In this document: positions 16,574 through 24,819 of the stretch, piece by piece
Numbering within the stretch: the stretch's first letter is position 1
How the letters are laid out: each line of letters opens with the position of its first letter
Program-made: the position numbers and the translations under genes
NCBI GenBank assembly: GCA_045613765.1
Contig: JAZLBO010000016.1
Location: forward strand, 1-64,000
Reading direction: 5' to 3'
Length of the DNA stretch: 64,000 nt
Source: RGIG4097 sp045613765
GTDB lineage: Bacteria; Bacillota; Clostridia; Christensenellales; CAG-917
The notes under the pieces: generated by a model
The model's input: the letters and a program-made list of their open reading frames with translations, nothing else
Databases searched by the model: none
Told to the model about the DNA's origin: nothing

Positions 16574-16700
16574 CTCCTTCCGTCACGGACAAGCCGTGCC
16601 ACCTCCCTCAAAGATGGAGGCATAAAAGGGCAAAATAAACTCCACAAAAAGGCTCCCTCCGAGAGGGGGCTGTTCCGTAGGAACTGGGGGAGAGTGCGAA
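16574..16700. repeat. Dispersed palindromic element, copy 3
   Basis: Same frame as the copies at 14544 and 14981, but the first hairpin is CACGG-ACAAG-CCGTG instead of CACGAT-ATC-CATCGTG, so both stem arms changed together. Confidence 0.8.
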
Positions 16701-16706
16701 CAAATC

Positions 16707-16795
16707 AATCCACAATGTGCCATAGGCACAATTCATGCCGAAGGCAATTCATGAAGGCCTGCCTTCAATTCATGCAACTTTCTTGCAATTCATTA
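16707..16795. repeat. Variable-hairpin array (copy 5)
   Basis: Same four hairpins as the array at 15111, except that TGCAAC-TTT-CTTGCA has a mismatch in its stem. Confidence 0.75.
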
Positions 16796-16846
16796 AAAAA
16801 AGCGTGTTTTTCTTGCAAAAACTCGCTATTTTTATTTCTTTCCCTA

Positions 16847-16875
16847 TTGACAACGGCATACCCTTATATTATAAT
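16847..16875 (+). promoter_or_regulatory. Consensus promoter of the first SipW-like gene
   Basis: TTGACA, 17 bases, TATAAT, a perfect SigA consensus. The transcript would carry a leader of nearly 200 bases before the ATG at 17079. Confidence 0.9.
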
Positions 16876-16881
16876 TTATAT

Positions 16882-17078
16882 GAATAATTATATTATTATA
16901 GGACAGCCATGCGCTCCGTCTGGACAATGAAATATTTTTCATTGTATGGGCAATAAGCATTGGACGGCTCGCTGACATATACTCTGCATTGCAGGGGACA
17001 TCAAAATCACTTGGGGAACACAGCGTTTTTCGTGAATATGGCAATAAGCATACGTGACTCAAGGAAGGAAAGGATATT
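16882..17078 (+). promoter_or_regulatory. Long structured leader of the sipW-like gene
   Basis: CCGTC (about 16917) can pair with GACGG (about 16963), enclosing an AATGAAA/TTTCATT hairpin. The phrase GGCAATAAGCAT occurs twice (about 16949 and 17040). A small reading frame lies at 16909-16956. It does not fit any riboswitch consensus I know. It may be a regulated leader. Confidence 0.4.
16909..16956 (+). CDS. Possible 15-residue leader peptide
   Basis: Encodes MRSVWTMKYFSLYGQ within the leader of the sipW-like gene, with a weak GGA upstream. Its codons overlap the AATGAAA/TTTCATT hairpin. Whether it is translated is unknown. Confidence 0.25.
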   Translation: MRSVWTMKYFSLYGQ

Positions 17079-17936
17079 ATGTCCAAAGAAAAAAAGGTGA
17101 AGAAGGAACTCACCCCACAACAACTTAAAGTGCGCAACATTCTTGGTTGGGTTGCAACAGGTCTTTGTATTGCACTCATCATTGCGTCACTTATCGTTTC
17201 AATCGTAACAATCGCCAATGCCGGCAAGGATGGCGAACTCAAGGGTATTGGTGGCAACGTCTTCATGCCAGTCCAAACCGACTCAATGGAACCCACTTTC
17301 AAAGCAGGGGATCTCATCATAACCAAAATTTATGATGGGGACGGCTCAGATCTCAAAGTTGGTCAAGTTGTCACATACACAAAGTATGTCAGCGCTGGTG
17401 GCTCACTCATTGAAATCTATGTCACACACCGTATCAGTGACATTGGCGAGTCCAACGGCAAATTGGCATTTACAGTTGTCGGTGACAATCCCAATCCCCA
17501 AGACGGTGCAGCAGGCACAGAAACAATCACTTGGGACAAAGTTGTCGCAACATGGGGCACACCCGCAGAAAAGAACGCAGATGGCACTTTCAACGTCACC
17601 AAAGACAACAAGGGTGGCAATATGGGTCAAATCGGCGCACTCATCAACTGGATTCAACACGACAAGACCAACTATTTCTTGGTTATCGTCCTTCCTTTGA
17701 TCATCATCTTCTTGGCATACGTGTTCGTCTTGGTACGTTCACTTGTCATTGAAAAGATTGCCAAGACCAAGGAAGAAGCAATGGCAACAGCAGGCGTTGA
17801 CGGTCTTTCAGAAGAAGACAAACGCCGTCTTGCAGAAGAATATCTTGCACAACTTGCACGTGAAAACACGGCAAAGGACATGACAGAAGAAACACCTGCA
17901 GAAGAAAATACTGACAAGGGGGAAGAGCAAGCATAA
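17079..17936 (+). CDS. SipW-like signal peptidase I (first)
   Basis: A 285-residue membrane protein with a transmembrane helix at about residues 24-46, an extracytoplasmic catalytic domain and a second helix at about 195-217, followed by an acidic cytoplasmic tail. The catalytic Ser is in VQTDSMEPTF and the partner is His in YVTHRISDI, so it is the Ser/His ER-archaeal type rather than the bacterial Ser/Lys type. In Bacillus, SipW processes TasA and TapA. A GGAAGGAAAGGA region precedes the ATG. The likely substrate is encoded at 13316. The highly charged tail (EEDKRRLAEEYLAQLAREN) also occurs, in variant form, in the second SipW-like protein. Confidence 0.85.
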   Translation: MSKEKKVKKELTPQQLKVRNILGWVATGLCIALIIASLIVSIVTIANAGKDGELKGIGGNVFMPVQTDSMEPTFKAGDLIITKIYDGDGSDLKVGQVVTYTKYVSAGGSLIEIYVTHRISDIGESNGKLAFTVVGDNPNPQDGAAGTETITWDKVVATWGTPAEKNADGTFNVTKDNKGGNMGQIGALINWIQHDKTNYFLVIVLPLIIIFLAYVFVLVRSLVIEKIAKTKEEAMATAGVDGLSEEDKRRLAEEYLAQLARENTAKDMTEETPAEENTDKGEEQA

Positions 17937-17943
17937 CATAGGA

Positions 17944-17974
17944 GCGCACTTTTTGTGTGCGCTTTCTTGTGTTT
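17944..17974 (+). terminator. Probable terminator after the first SipW-like gene
   Basis: Stem GCGCAC/GTGCGC with a TTTTTGT loop followed by an interrupted T-rich tract. A second small hairpin AAGTCT-TTT-AGACTT follows at 17985-17999. Confidence 0.65.
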
Positions 17975-18019
17975 TGGGGGATTTAAGTCTTTTAGACTTA
18001 ATGGCTTGCTCAAAAGTAT

Positions 18020-19531
18020 ATGAACATTAATCTCGTTTTCAATTTCTTGAAGGCTTTTCTCGGTGCTTTCTATGACAAAGGCATAGGCAGTATTTTCTGG
18101 GGTTTCCTTCACATTTTCTACAACGACGGTTATCGTGATGCATTTGTCAACTACACCGATCAATTCGGCGCAGGCGAGTGGGCAGTCGCAATAATCTTTG
18201 TGGTTTTGATCGTTGCAGCACTTGTTGCAATCGTTTGGCTCATTGTTTGGGGGCTTACAAAACTCATACGTATCAACAAAAACGCAGTTCTTCCTCAAGA
18301 CCTTGTTGAAGAATGTGCAAATCTCAAAAAGCAAATCATCAAAATGTCTGCAGAAAAGGATCGTATCCTTGGCATGAAAGTCAGCGATATCGGCAATTTC
18401 GGCGGAGAAGATGAGGAGGGCGAACAAAACGAAGGTCAAATCAAGGAAGGCGAATCACGTTTCTACAAACTTTCCGAAATCGACCAAATTTACGAAAACT
18501 ACGTTCCTCCCGTATATGATGATGAAATCACTTTGCCCGAACTTTGTGAGAGATTCCGTTTGTTTGCTTGCTCCAGACGTAAACTTTTCTATGATATCCG
18601 TATCATCCGTCTGTTTATCGCAGGTATGTCAACCACTCGTTTGATGATCTTGCAAGGTATCTCCGGTACAGGTAAAACGTCACTCGCTCACTGTATGGGC
18701 TTGTTCCTCAACAACCCTACAACAATCGCATCAGTCCAACCTTCTTGGCGTGATAGAACAGAACTTTTCGGCTACTTCAACGAATTTACAAAGCGTTTCA
18801 ATGAAACCGAAGTTCTCAAGAAGATGTACGAGGCAACTTGGAATAAGAATATCTACATCACAGTTCTCGACGAAATGAACATTGCTCGTGTTGAGTACTA
18901 CTTCGCAGAAATGTTGTCAATTCTCGAAATGCCATCACGTGATGAATGGGTTGTCGACCTTGTTCCTTCCGGTTGGGCAAACGACCCCAAACACTTGGAT
19001 AAGGGCAGATTCCGTCTTCCCCAAAACATGTGGTTTATCGGCACAGCAAACAACGACGACTCAACCTTTGCAATTTCAGATAAGGTTTACGACCGTGCTA
19101 TGCCCATCAACATCAACAGCAAGGGTGTTCCTTTCGAGGCTCCCGATACAGACGGCGTTTATATCAGTTTTGAACACCTTGAAGATATGTTCCGTACTGC
19201 ACAAATCGAAAACAAGGTTTCTCAAGAAAACCTTGACAAGATTGACGCTCTTGATGACTACGTCATTGAACACTTCCGTCTTGCGTTTGGTAACCGTATT
19301 GTCAAGCAACTTAAGGAATTTGTCCCTGCATATATTGCTTGCGGTGGAACAGAACTTGACGGCTTGGACTACGTCCTTTGCAACAAGATCCTTCGTAAGT
19401 TCGAATCATTGAACTTGTCATACATCCGTGACGAAATTGATGGACTCATCTTGTATCTTAGCGAGCAATTCGGCGAAGATGCAATGGGCGAATGTAAGGA
19501 ATATCTCTCAAGACTTAAGAAACTCTTCTAA
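18020..19531 (+). CDS. Membrane-anchored McrB-like AAA+ ATPase
   Basis: A 503-residue protein. A hydrophobic N terminus with one clear transmembrane helix (about residues 53-79) is followed by a short coiled-coil/acidic linker and an AAA+ module. Walker A is GISGTGKTS at 213-221, Walker B TVLDEMN at 281-287, sensor 1 GTANND at 341-346, and an Arg-finger-like DRAM at 358-361. The string LDEMNIARVEYYFAEMLSILE is typical of the McrB/dynein-related (AAA_5) branch. A transmembrane anchor is unusual for this branch. No clear ribosome site precedes the ATG. It is paired with the gene at 19591, as McrB is with McrC-like proteins. Confidence 0.75.
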   Translation: MNINLVFNFLKAFLGAFYDKGIGSIFWGFLHIFYNDGYRDAFVNYTDQFGAGEWAVAIIFVVLIVAALVAIVWLIVWGLTKLIRINKNAVLPQDLVEECANLKKQIIKMSAEKDRILGMKVSDIGNFGGEDEEGEQNEGQIKEGESRFYKLSEIDQIYENYVPPVYDDEITLPELCERFRLFACSRRKLFYDIRIIRLFIAGMSTTRLMILQGISGTGKTSLAHCMGLFLNNPTTIASVQPSWRDRTELFGYFNEFTKRFNETEVLKKMYEATWNKNIYITVLDEMNIARVEYYFAEMLSILEMPSRDEWVVDLVPSGWANDPKHLDKGRFRLPQNMWFIGTANNDDSTFAISDKVYDRAMPININSKGVPFEAPDTDGVYISFEHLEDMFRTAQIENKVSQENLDKIDALDDYVIEHFRLAFGNRIVKQLKEFVPAYIACGGTELDGLDYVLCNKILRKFESLNLSYIRDEIDGLILYLSEQFGEDAMGECKEYLSRLKKLF

Positions 19532-19546
19532 TTTGTATTTGGTATT

Positions 19547-19577
19547 CTGTGTGGCTATGTGTGGCATAGCCACACAG
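19547..19577 (+). promoter_or_regulatory. Perfect 13-bp hairpin between the AAA+ gene and its partner
   Basis: CTGTGTGGCTATG pairs exactly with CATAGCCACACAG across a 5-base loop. No T tract follows, so it is more likely an mRNA-processing or stability element than a terminator. It ends 13 bases before the next ATG. Confidence 0.7.
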
Positions 19578-19590
19578 ATATGTAAAGATT

Positions 19591-22032
19591 ATGGCTGAAA
19601 ATAAACTCACAAGAGAAATCTATCTCAATTACGCCAAAAAAATCGTTTCCGTACTTTATGGTGACGAGTTCTTTAACCAATACAAAAATAGGGTAGAGAG
19701 TGGCTATGCTGATTTCAAACTGGTCAAAAAACGTTTGATTCAGGATATTTCAATTGACTGGATTTCAACCATTGAAGAAGTCTTGCCCAACCTTGACACT
19801 ATCGTGCGTAACCCACGTAAGTTTATCGTGCAAGAAGAAGATATCGTGGATATTTCTCTCTGTAAGGCAATTTCCACTGAATCAGTCAAACACTTGGCTC
19901 AACATACCAATATGATTTCAAAGGTCGACAAGGACGGCACTGTTACTCCCAGCCGTATCTTGAACATCACAAAGGAAGAATCCTTTGAAATCTATGAAAA
20001 CCGTTTCATTTACACACTTCTTCTCAAATTGAAAGACTTTGTGCAGATTCGCTACGACAAAATCAAGAAGGCATCTGCAACTCAGGACGTATTGCAACTC
20101 AACGTTGACTCAAAGTTCAATTTGCCATCAAAAAAGGTCACTTATCGCACCGAATATATGGCTCAGTTGAGTTTTGACGAAGTCATGCGTATGGATCCCG
20201 AAACCTTGGAAAAGATTGAACGTATCGCCAAGATTGACAAGATCATCACGGACTTCCTTTCTTCATCATTTGCAAAAGCAATGCGCAACTCTGCGCCTGT
20301 CCGTCCTCCTATCACTCGTACAAACGTCATTTTGAAAGAGCCCAACTTCAAAAAGGCTTTGACATTGTGGCAATTTATTGAAACTTATCAAGCAACTGCA
20401 GGTTTTTCTGCAACCGACGACATTGAACCTATCAAGGTTGAATCTCCTCAACAACAACAACTTCGTCAAATGGTCACTCTCAACACTATGTTGTTTGAAA
20501 GCTTGTATGACCAACACGAAACCGATATGGGTCTTGAAGACGCCCAATTCACCGACCTTTTGCGCGTAGGCGATTTGGACTTCAGCAAGGACGAAATCCA
20601 ACACGACGAGTATGCTCAAAAGTTGGAAGAAGACAAGAAGGACGAGGCTGAACAACAAGAGGAAGTCAAACCCGAGGAATCTGCCGAGGAAACCATTGAG
20701 GAGGCAAAGACTGAAGAAACTCCTCAAGAAGAAACTCCCCAAGAAGAAACTCCTCCTGAAGAAGACAAGGTTGAAGAAATCCCCGAAGAACCTATTGTTG
20801 AAGAACAACAGGTTGAAGAAGAGGTTGAAAAAGAAGTCGAAGCACCTCCCAAGGAAGAGCCTGAAGACGAAGAACCTGATGCCGACAAGTTTGACCAAAA
20901 TCTCTTTGACGTTCGCAAGATCTACAAGCGTCCCGAAGAAGACAAACTCCGTCAAGAAGAAGTGTCCAAGATCAAGGATGCTATTGACAGATGTCTTAAT
21001 GCATATCGCAAGATCAAGCAAGACGAACTTGATGAACGTGAAAAGGAAGAGGCTCTCAAGCGCAGACAAGAAGATCTTGAGCGCAGAGCCGAGGCATTTA
21101 AGCAACGTAGGCAAGAACTTGACCGTAAAGACGGACAAGTATATCTTGGCACTGACGCCTTTGGCAAAGCAGACGTCAAGAGCAAGGCTACAAAGACAAA
21201 GAAAGCCTCAAAACCTGTCATCAATAAGAACGAAAACCTTACACTCACGGATACAAACACAGATGATATCCGTAAGGATATTGAACTTGCCGAAAAGGAA
21301 AAGGCAGAAAGAGATGCCAAATATCGTATTGCATTTGCCGGAGATAACAACGGTGATGCAGAAGAAAAGGACGTTGACATCAAATCTGTTGACCTTGAAG
21401 CAAAAGTCAATGGCAAAAAGCCTGCCACCAAGAAACCTACCAAGAAATCAACGTCAAAACCCACTGAAAGTGCAACACCCATTGATGATCTTCCCGAAAG
21501 GAAGGGCATCAATCTCGGCAAAAACGCAATGTCCGGTGGAGATGTCGGCAACGGTCTTAAAGGTGGATTTGACGGCATTGCAACCCCCACAAAGCCCAAA
21601 CGCAACAAGAATATCAATCCTGTTGACGAAGGCAAAGTCGGCGTAGGTGATGCACCTGTCAAGAACGCTGATGGCGAACTCAATTCCTTTGAAGAACAAA
21701 AGGCAAATCTTGGCAATCTTTCAAAGCCCAACGGCAGTGCAAAGCGCAAACCTAAGGCAAAGGCTGAAGAACCCAAGGTAGAAGTGCCTGAAAGCACAGA
21801 AAAGGCAGAAGAACCCAAGGCAACCGAAGACGTCAAACCCAAGATTAGAAAGTCATCAGGCCCCATTGACCCATGGTCATTGTCACCTACAACTCTCAAT
21901 CAAAAGTATGACAAACCCAGTGGCAAAAACCGTACATTTGCACCCGTTGACGAAAGCAAAGTAGGTGTTGGAAATGCACCTATCCGTATGAAGTCAGCAA
22001 GCGAATTGTTGTCCACATTTGGCGAAGATTAA
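19591..22032 (+). CDS. DUF2357/McrC-like partner with long acidic and repeat tail
   Basis: An 813-residue protein. The N-terminal 330 residues are well ordered, with IYENRFIYTLLLKLKDF at about 134-150, which resembles the ENxF motif of DUF2357 proteins that accompany McrB-like AAA+ ATPases. Residues 350-440 are Glu/Pro-rich and 460-570 are charged, helical and coiled-coil-like. The C-terminal third is Lys/Pro-rich with two copies of VDExKVGVGxAP (about 676 and 785). I see no PD-(D/E)xK nuclease motif. The adjacent AAA+ gene supports a functional pair. Function is unknown; the SipW context suggests a role in envelope protein assembly rather than restriction. Confidence 0.5.
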   Translation: MAENKLTREIYLNYAKKIVSVLYGDEFFNQYKNRVESGYADFKLVKKRLIQDISIDWISTIEEVLPNLDTIVRNPRKFIVQEEDIVDISLCKAISTESVKHLAQHTNMISKVDKDGTVTPSRILNITKEESFEIYENRFIYTLLLKLKDFVQIRYDKIKKASATQDVLQLNVDSKFNLPSKKVTYRTEYMAQLSFDEVMRMDPETLEKIERIAKIDKIITDFLSSSFAKAMRNSAPVRPPITRTNVILKEPNFKKALTLWQFIETYQATAGFSATDDIEPIKVESPQQQQLRQMVTLNTMLFESLYDQHETDMGLEDAQFTDLLRVGDLDFSKDEIQHDEYAQKLEEDKKDEAEQQEEVKPEESAEETIEEAKTEETPQEETPQEETPPEEDKVEEIPEEPIVEEQQVEEEVEKEVEAPPKEEPEDEEPDADKFDQNLFDVRKIYKRPEEDKLRQEEVSKIKDAIDRCLNAYRKIKQDELDEREKEEALKRRQEDLERRAEAFKQRRQELDRKDGQVYLGTDAFGKADVKSKATKTKKASKPVINKNENLTLTDTNTDDIRKDIELAEKEKAERDAKYRIAFAGDNNGDAEEKDVDIKSVDLEAKVNGKKPATKKPTKKSTSKPTESATPIDDLPERKGINLGKNAMSGGDVGNGLKGGFDGIATPTKPKRNKNINPVDEGKVGVGDAPVKNADGELNSFEEQKANLGNLSKPNGSAKRKPKAKAEEPKVEVPESTEKAEEPKATEDVKPKIRKSSGPIDPWSLSPTTLNQKYDKPSGKNRTFAPVDESKVGVGNAPIRMKSASELLSTFGED

Positions 22033-22098
22033 TAATCTTATCTCGTAATCTTATCCCGTAGGGATAAAATGTCAAAAATTTGGCAAAAATAACCATAA

Positions 22099-22893
22099 AT
22101 GACACAACCCACTGACAAAAAACAAAAACTCAAAAAAGTTCTCAACGCAATTACCACGGCGATTTTTGCCGTGGTATTCGTATTTCTTGTGGTTGTGGTC
22201 ATTATGACCAATACTCAACGAAAATCTGGCAAGGACGTGCAGATCTTTGGACACTATATGTTTGTGGTTGTCACAGACAGTATGACGCCAACCATTGAGC
22301 CTAAGGAGGCAATTTGGTGCAAAGTGCCAGAAGAAGGTGATATCGTTGAAGGGGCAGTCGTAACCTTTGTTGCACCCAGTGGAACACTGAAAGGCCACAA
22401 CGAAACCCACCGTATTTCTCGCATCATATATGATGAAAAGGGCAATATTGACAAGATTTATACTCGTGGGGACAAAGAAGGCTTGTCCGAAGACCCTTGG
22501 ACAATACAAGAAGAAGACATCAAAGCCGTCTATGTACGCACTTTGCCCCTTATCAGTGCCATCATGGGATTTGTCCTTGAACAACCCTTCCTTGCATACT
22601 TATTGCTCATTGCAATACCTTTGCTTGCCGTGTCAATTATGTTCATTGTAGGCTTTGTCACAGACAGGTTGAAAAAGCAAAAAGAGGAAGAAAAAACCAA
22701 CCTTGACGACCTTAGTGATGAGGAGAAAAAGAAACTTCTTGAAGACTATATCGCAAGCACCCAAAAGGACGATTTCGTAGGCGAAAATGACCCCGAAAAT
22801 GACGTTGATGAGGGCGCAGAAGACGATATAGACGAGGAGTTTGAATTTGAGGTTTTGGAAGATCTGGAAGATGAAGAATTGGACGAATTTTAA
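22099..22893 (+). CDS. SipW-like signal peptidase I (second)
   Basis: A 264-residue Ser/His signal peptidase with a transmembrane helix at about residues 14-37, catalytic Ser in VVTDSMTPTI and His in NETHRISRI, a second membrane segment at about 152-193 and a strongly acidic C-terminal tail. It is clearly diverged from the peptidase encoded at 17079, although both carry a DLSDEEKKKLLEDY-like stretch near the tail. It follows the DUF2357-like gene by 66 bases. Two such enzymes in one island suggest either two substrate classes or a heteromeric peptidase. Confidence 0.8.
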   Translation: MTQPTDKKQKLKKVLNAITTAIFAVVFVFLVVVVIMTNTQRKSGKDVQIFGHYMFVVVTDSMTPTIEPKEAIWCKVPEEGDIVEGAVVTFVAPSGTLKGHNETHRISRIIYDEKGNIDKIYTRGDKEGLSEDPWTIQEEDIKAVYVRTLPLISAIMGFVLEQPFLAYLLLIAIPLLAVSIMFIVGFVTDRLKKQKEEEKTNLDDLSDEEKKKLLEDYIASTQKDDFVGENDPENDVDEGAEDDIDEEFEFEVLEDLEDEELDEF

Positions 22894-23230
22894 CCAAAAA
22901 TTCGACCTTCAAAATCCCCAAGAAACCCAATAAAAAGCCAACAAAATAGCACTAAAACATCAACAAAAATCCTATAAAATATCAAGAAAAACAAGATTTT
23001 TTCAAAGGAAAAATTGGCAGAAAATACGTGGTTTTTGTGATGCAAAAATCTTTCAAAATTAGACAAAATCTCACTTTTCCCATAGGGAAAGGGTTGAAAA
23101 AGCTGAAAACACACAAAAGATGAATTGCTTGCTTGCAGGCAATTTTTTCTTTTTTCTGGTATTCTATACGGCTCTTTATTTTTTCTAAAAAAATACCTTG
23201 CTTTAAGGTGGATTTTTTAGGGGCAAGATC
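22894..23230. other. Gene-free A-rich stretch downstream of the island
   Basis: Mostly A-rich sequence without coding potential, with hairpin CTTTTCCC-ATA-GGGAAAGG near 23073 and terminators near 23124 and 23195. It marks the right edge of the accessory island. Confidence 0.5.
23124..23150 (+). terminator. Terminator at the right edge of the island
   Basis: Stem AATTGC/GCAATT followed by TTTTTTC. A second terminator-like hairpin, ACCTT-GCTTT-AAGGT, then GGATTTTTT, lies about 50 bases further on. Confidence 0.7.
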
Positions 23231-23259
23231 TTGCGTTTTGGGGGATACTGTGCTAAAAT
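23231..23259 (+). promoter_or_regulatory. Promoter of the comM-dprA-topA operon
   Basis: TTGCGT, 17 bases, TAAAAT with extended TGC. The leader is about 24 bases and includes an AGAGG ribosome site before the ATG at 23290. Confidence 0.7.
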
Positions 23260-23289
23260 AAATTACTAATATATATAGAGGTATATTGT

Positions 23290-24819
23290 ATGCTTGCCAA
23301 AGTCAAAAGTTTTGCACTTGACGGACTTATGGGATACGCCGTAGAAGCCGAAGTTGACATCAACAGTGGACTTCCCGGATATGAACTCGTAGGCCTTGCA
23401 TCAACTGCAACAAAAGAGTCAAAGGAGAGAGTTCGTTCTGCACTGAAAAACAGTGGGCTTTTGTACCCAATGAAACGAGTGACAGTCAACCTTGCACCAG
23501 CCGACACCAAAAAGGAAGGCTCGCAATTTGACTTGCCCATTGCAGTGGGTATTCTTGGCGCAACTGAACAAATCGCAAGCAAAAAATATAAAGAATTTGT
23601 CATGATTGGCGAACTTGGTCTTGACGGCAGACTTCGCCATGTCAACGGCATAATGCCTTTGCTCCTTTCAGCCCTTCAAGCAGGGGAAAGAAAGTTTATT
23701 ATCCCCCTTGAAAATGCCAAAGAAGCAAGTTTCATTGAAGGCATAGAAGTCTATGCAATGGAAAGACTTAGTGATGTGGTTGCATTTTTGAGTGGAGTTG
23801 AGTATGCACCCGTCCAAACCTCAAGTTTTGTATCCACTTGCCAAAATCACGGCTATGGCGTAGATTTCAGTGACGTCAAAGGGCAGTCAGTTGCCAAAAG
23901 AGCATTGGAGATCGCAGTCAGTGGTGGACACAATGTGCTTATGATTGGACCTCCCGGCGCAGGCAAAACTATGCTTGCCAAGTGTGTGCCTACAATTATG
24001 CCCGATATGACCTTCAACGAAGCAGTTGAAGTGACCAAAATCCACTCTGTATCTGGCATACTTGATGCAGGAGTCGGCATTGTGACAACATGTCCTTTCC
24101 GTACACCCCATCACACAACAACAGTGCCAACGTTGGTTGGTGGTGGCAACAAAGCAACTCCCGGGGAAGTGAGCCTTGCCCACAACGGCGTGCTTTTCTT
24201 GGACGAAATGCCCGAGTATAGTCGCAGAGCCCTTGAAACATTGCGCCAACCCATAGAAGACAGACGAGTGACGGTGGCAAGAGTGTCAAGATCAGTTGAA
24301 TATCCTGCCAACTTTATGCTCATTGCCAGCATGAACCCTTGTCCTTGTGGAAATTACGGTTCAAGAACTCAAGTCTGCAAATGCACACCATCACAAATAC
24401 ACAATTATGTGTCAAAACTCAGTGGCCCGTTGCTTGACAGAATAGACCTTCAAATTGAGGTGGACAACATCCAATATGACGAGTTTAGGGGCAAGGAAAA
24501 GGCAGAGAGTTCAAGCGCAGTGAAAGCACGTATCAATAGCGTGAGAGCATTGCAAGCCGACAGATTCAAAAATGACGGCATACGCACCAATGCAGAAATG
24601 ACAAGCGCCCACCTTGAAAAGTATTGTGCCCTTGACAAAGATGGCGAAAGACTGCTTGAAAAGGCATTTGACAAACTCAATCTTTCTGCAAGAGGCACAA
24701 CGAGAATACTGAAAGTTGCAAGGACAATCGCAGACCTTGACGGATCAAAGAATATCCAAGCAAAACACGTGGCAGAAGCCATACAATATCGTGGTTTAGA
24801 CCGAAAATACAACAGATAA
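23290..24819 (+). CDS. comM: Mg-chelatase-like AAA+ protein ComM/YifB
   Basis: A 509-residue protein with an N-terminal Lon-protease-like fold (about residues 1-190; GLPGYELVGLASTATKESKERVRSAL), a Mg-chelatase-like AAA+ domain with Walker A GPPGAGKTM at about 219-227 and Walker B VLFLDEMPE, and a Cys-containing insertion (CPCGNYGSRTQVCKC). ComM is a hexameric helicase that promotes branch migration during integration of DNA in natural transformation. It overlaps dprA by one base, linking two DNA-uptake functions. Length is normal. Confidence 0.94.
   Translation: MLAKVKSFALDGLMGYAVEAEVDINSGLPGYELVGLASTATKESKERVRSALKNSGLLYPMKRVTVNLAPADTKKEGSQFDLPIAVGILGATEQIASKKYKEFVMIGELGLDGRLRHVNGIMPLLLSALQAGERKFIIPLENAKEASFIEGIEVYAMERLSDVVAFLSGVEYAPVQTSSFVSTCQNHGYGVDFSDVKGQSVAKRALEIAVSGGHNVLMIGPPGAGKTMLAKCVPTIMPDMTFNEAVEVTKIHSVSGILDAGVGIVTTCPFRTPHHTTTVPTLVGGGNKATPGEVSLAHNGVLFLDEMPEYSRRALETLRQPIEDRRVTVARVSRSVEYPANFMLIASMNPCPCGNYGSRTQVCKCTPSQIHNYVSKLSGPLLDRIDLQIEVDNIQYDEFRGKEKAESSSAVKARINSVRALQADRFKNDGIRTNAEMTSAHLEKYCALDKDGERLLEKAFDKLNLSARGTTRILKVARTIADLDGSKNIQAKHVAEAIQYRGLDRKYNR

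Noticed and set aside
12612..16795. CRISPR-like arrays
   Set aside because: Repeats are too short, the constant part is five bases, the variable parts are self-complementary hairpins, and no cas genes are nearby.
16882..17078. c-di-GMP riboswitch before the SipW-like gene
   Set aside because: Tempting because of the EAL-like protein, but the conserved c-di-GMP-I core motifs are not present in order.
20266..21899. Long minus-strand frames opposite the DUF2357-like gene
   Set aside because: They mirror the Glu/Lys-rich codons of the real gene and consist of Phe/Leu/Ser low complexity.
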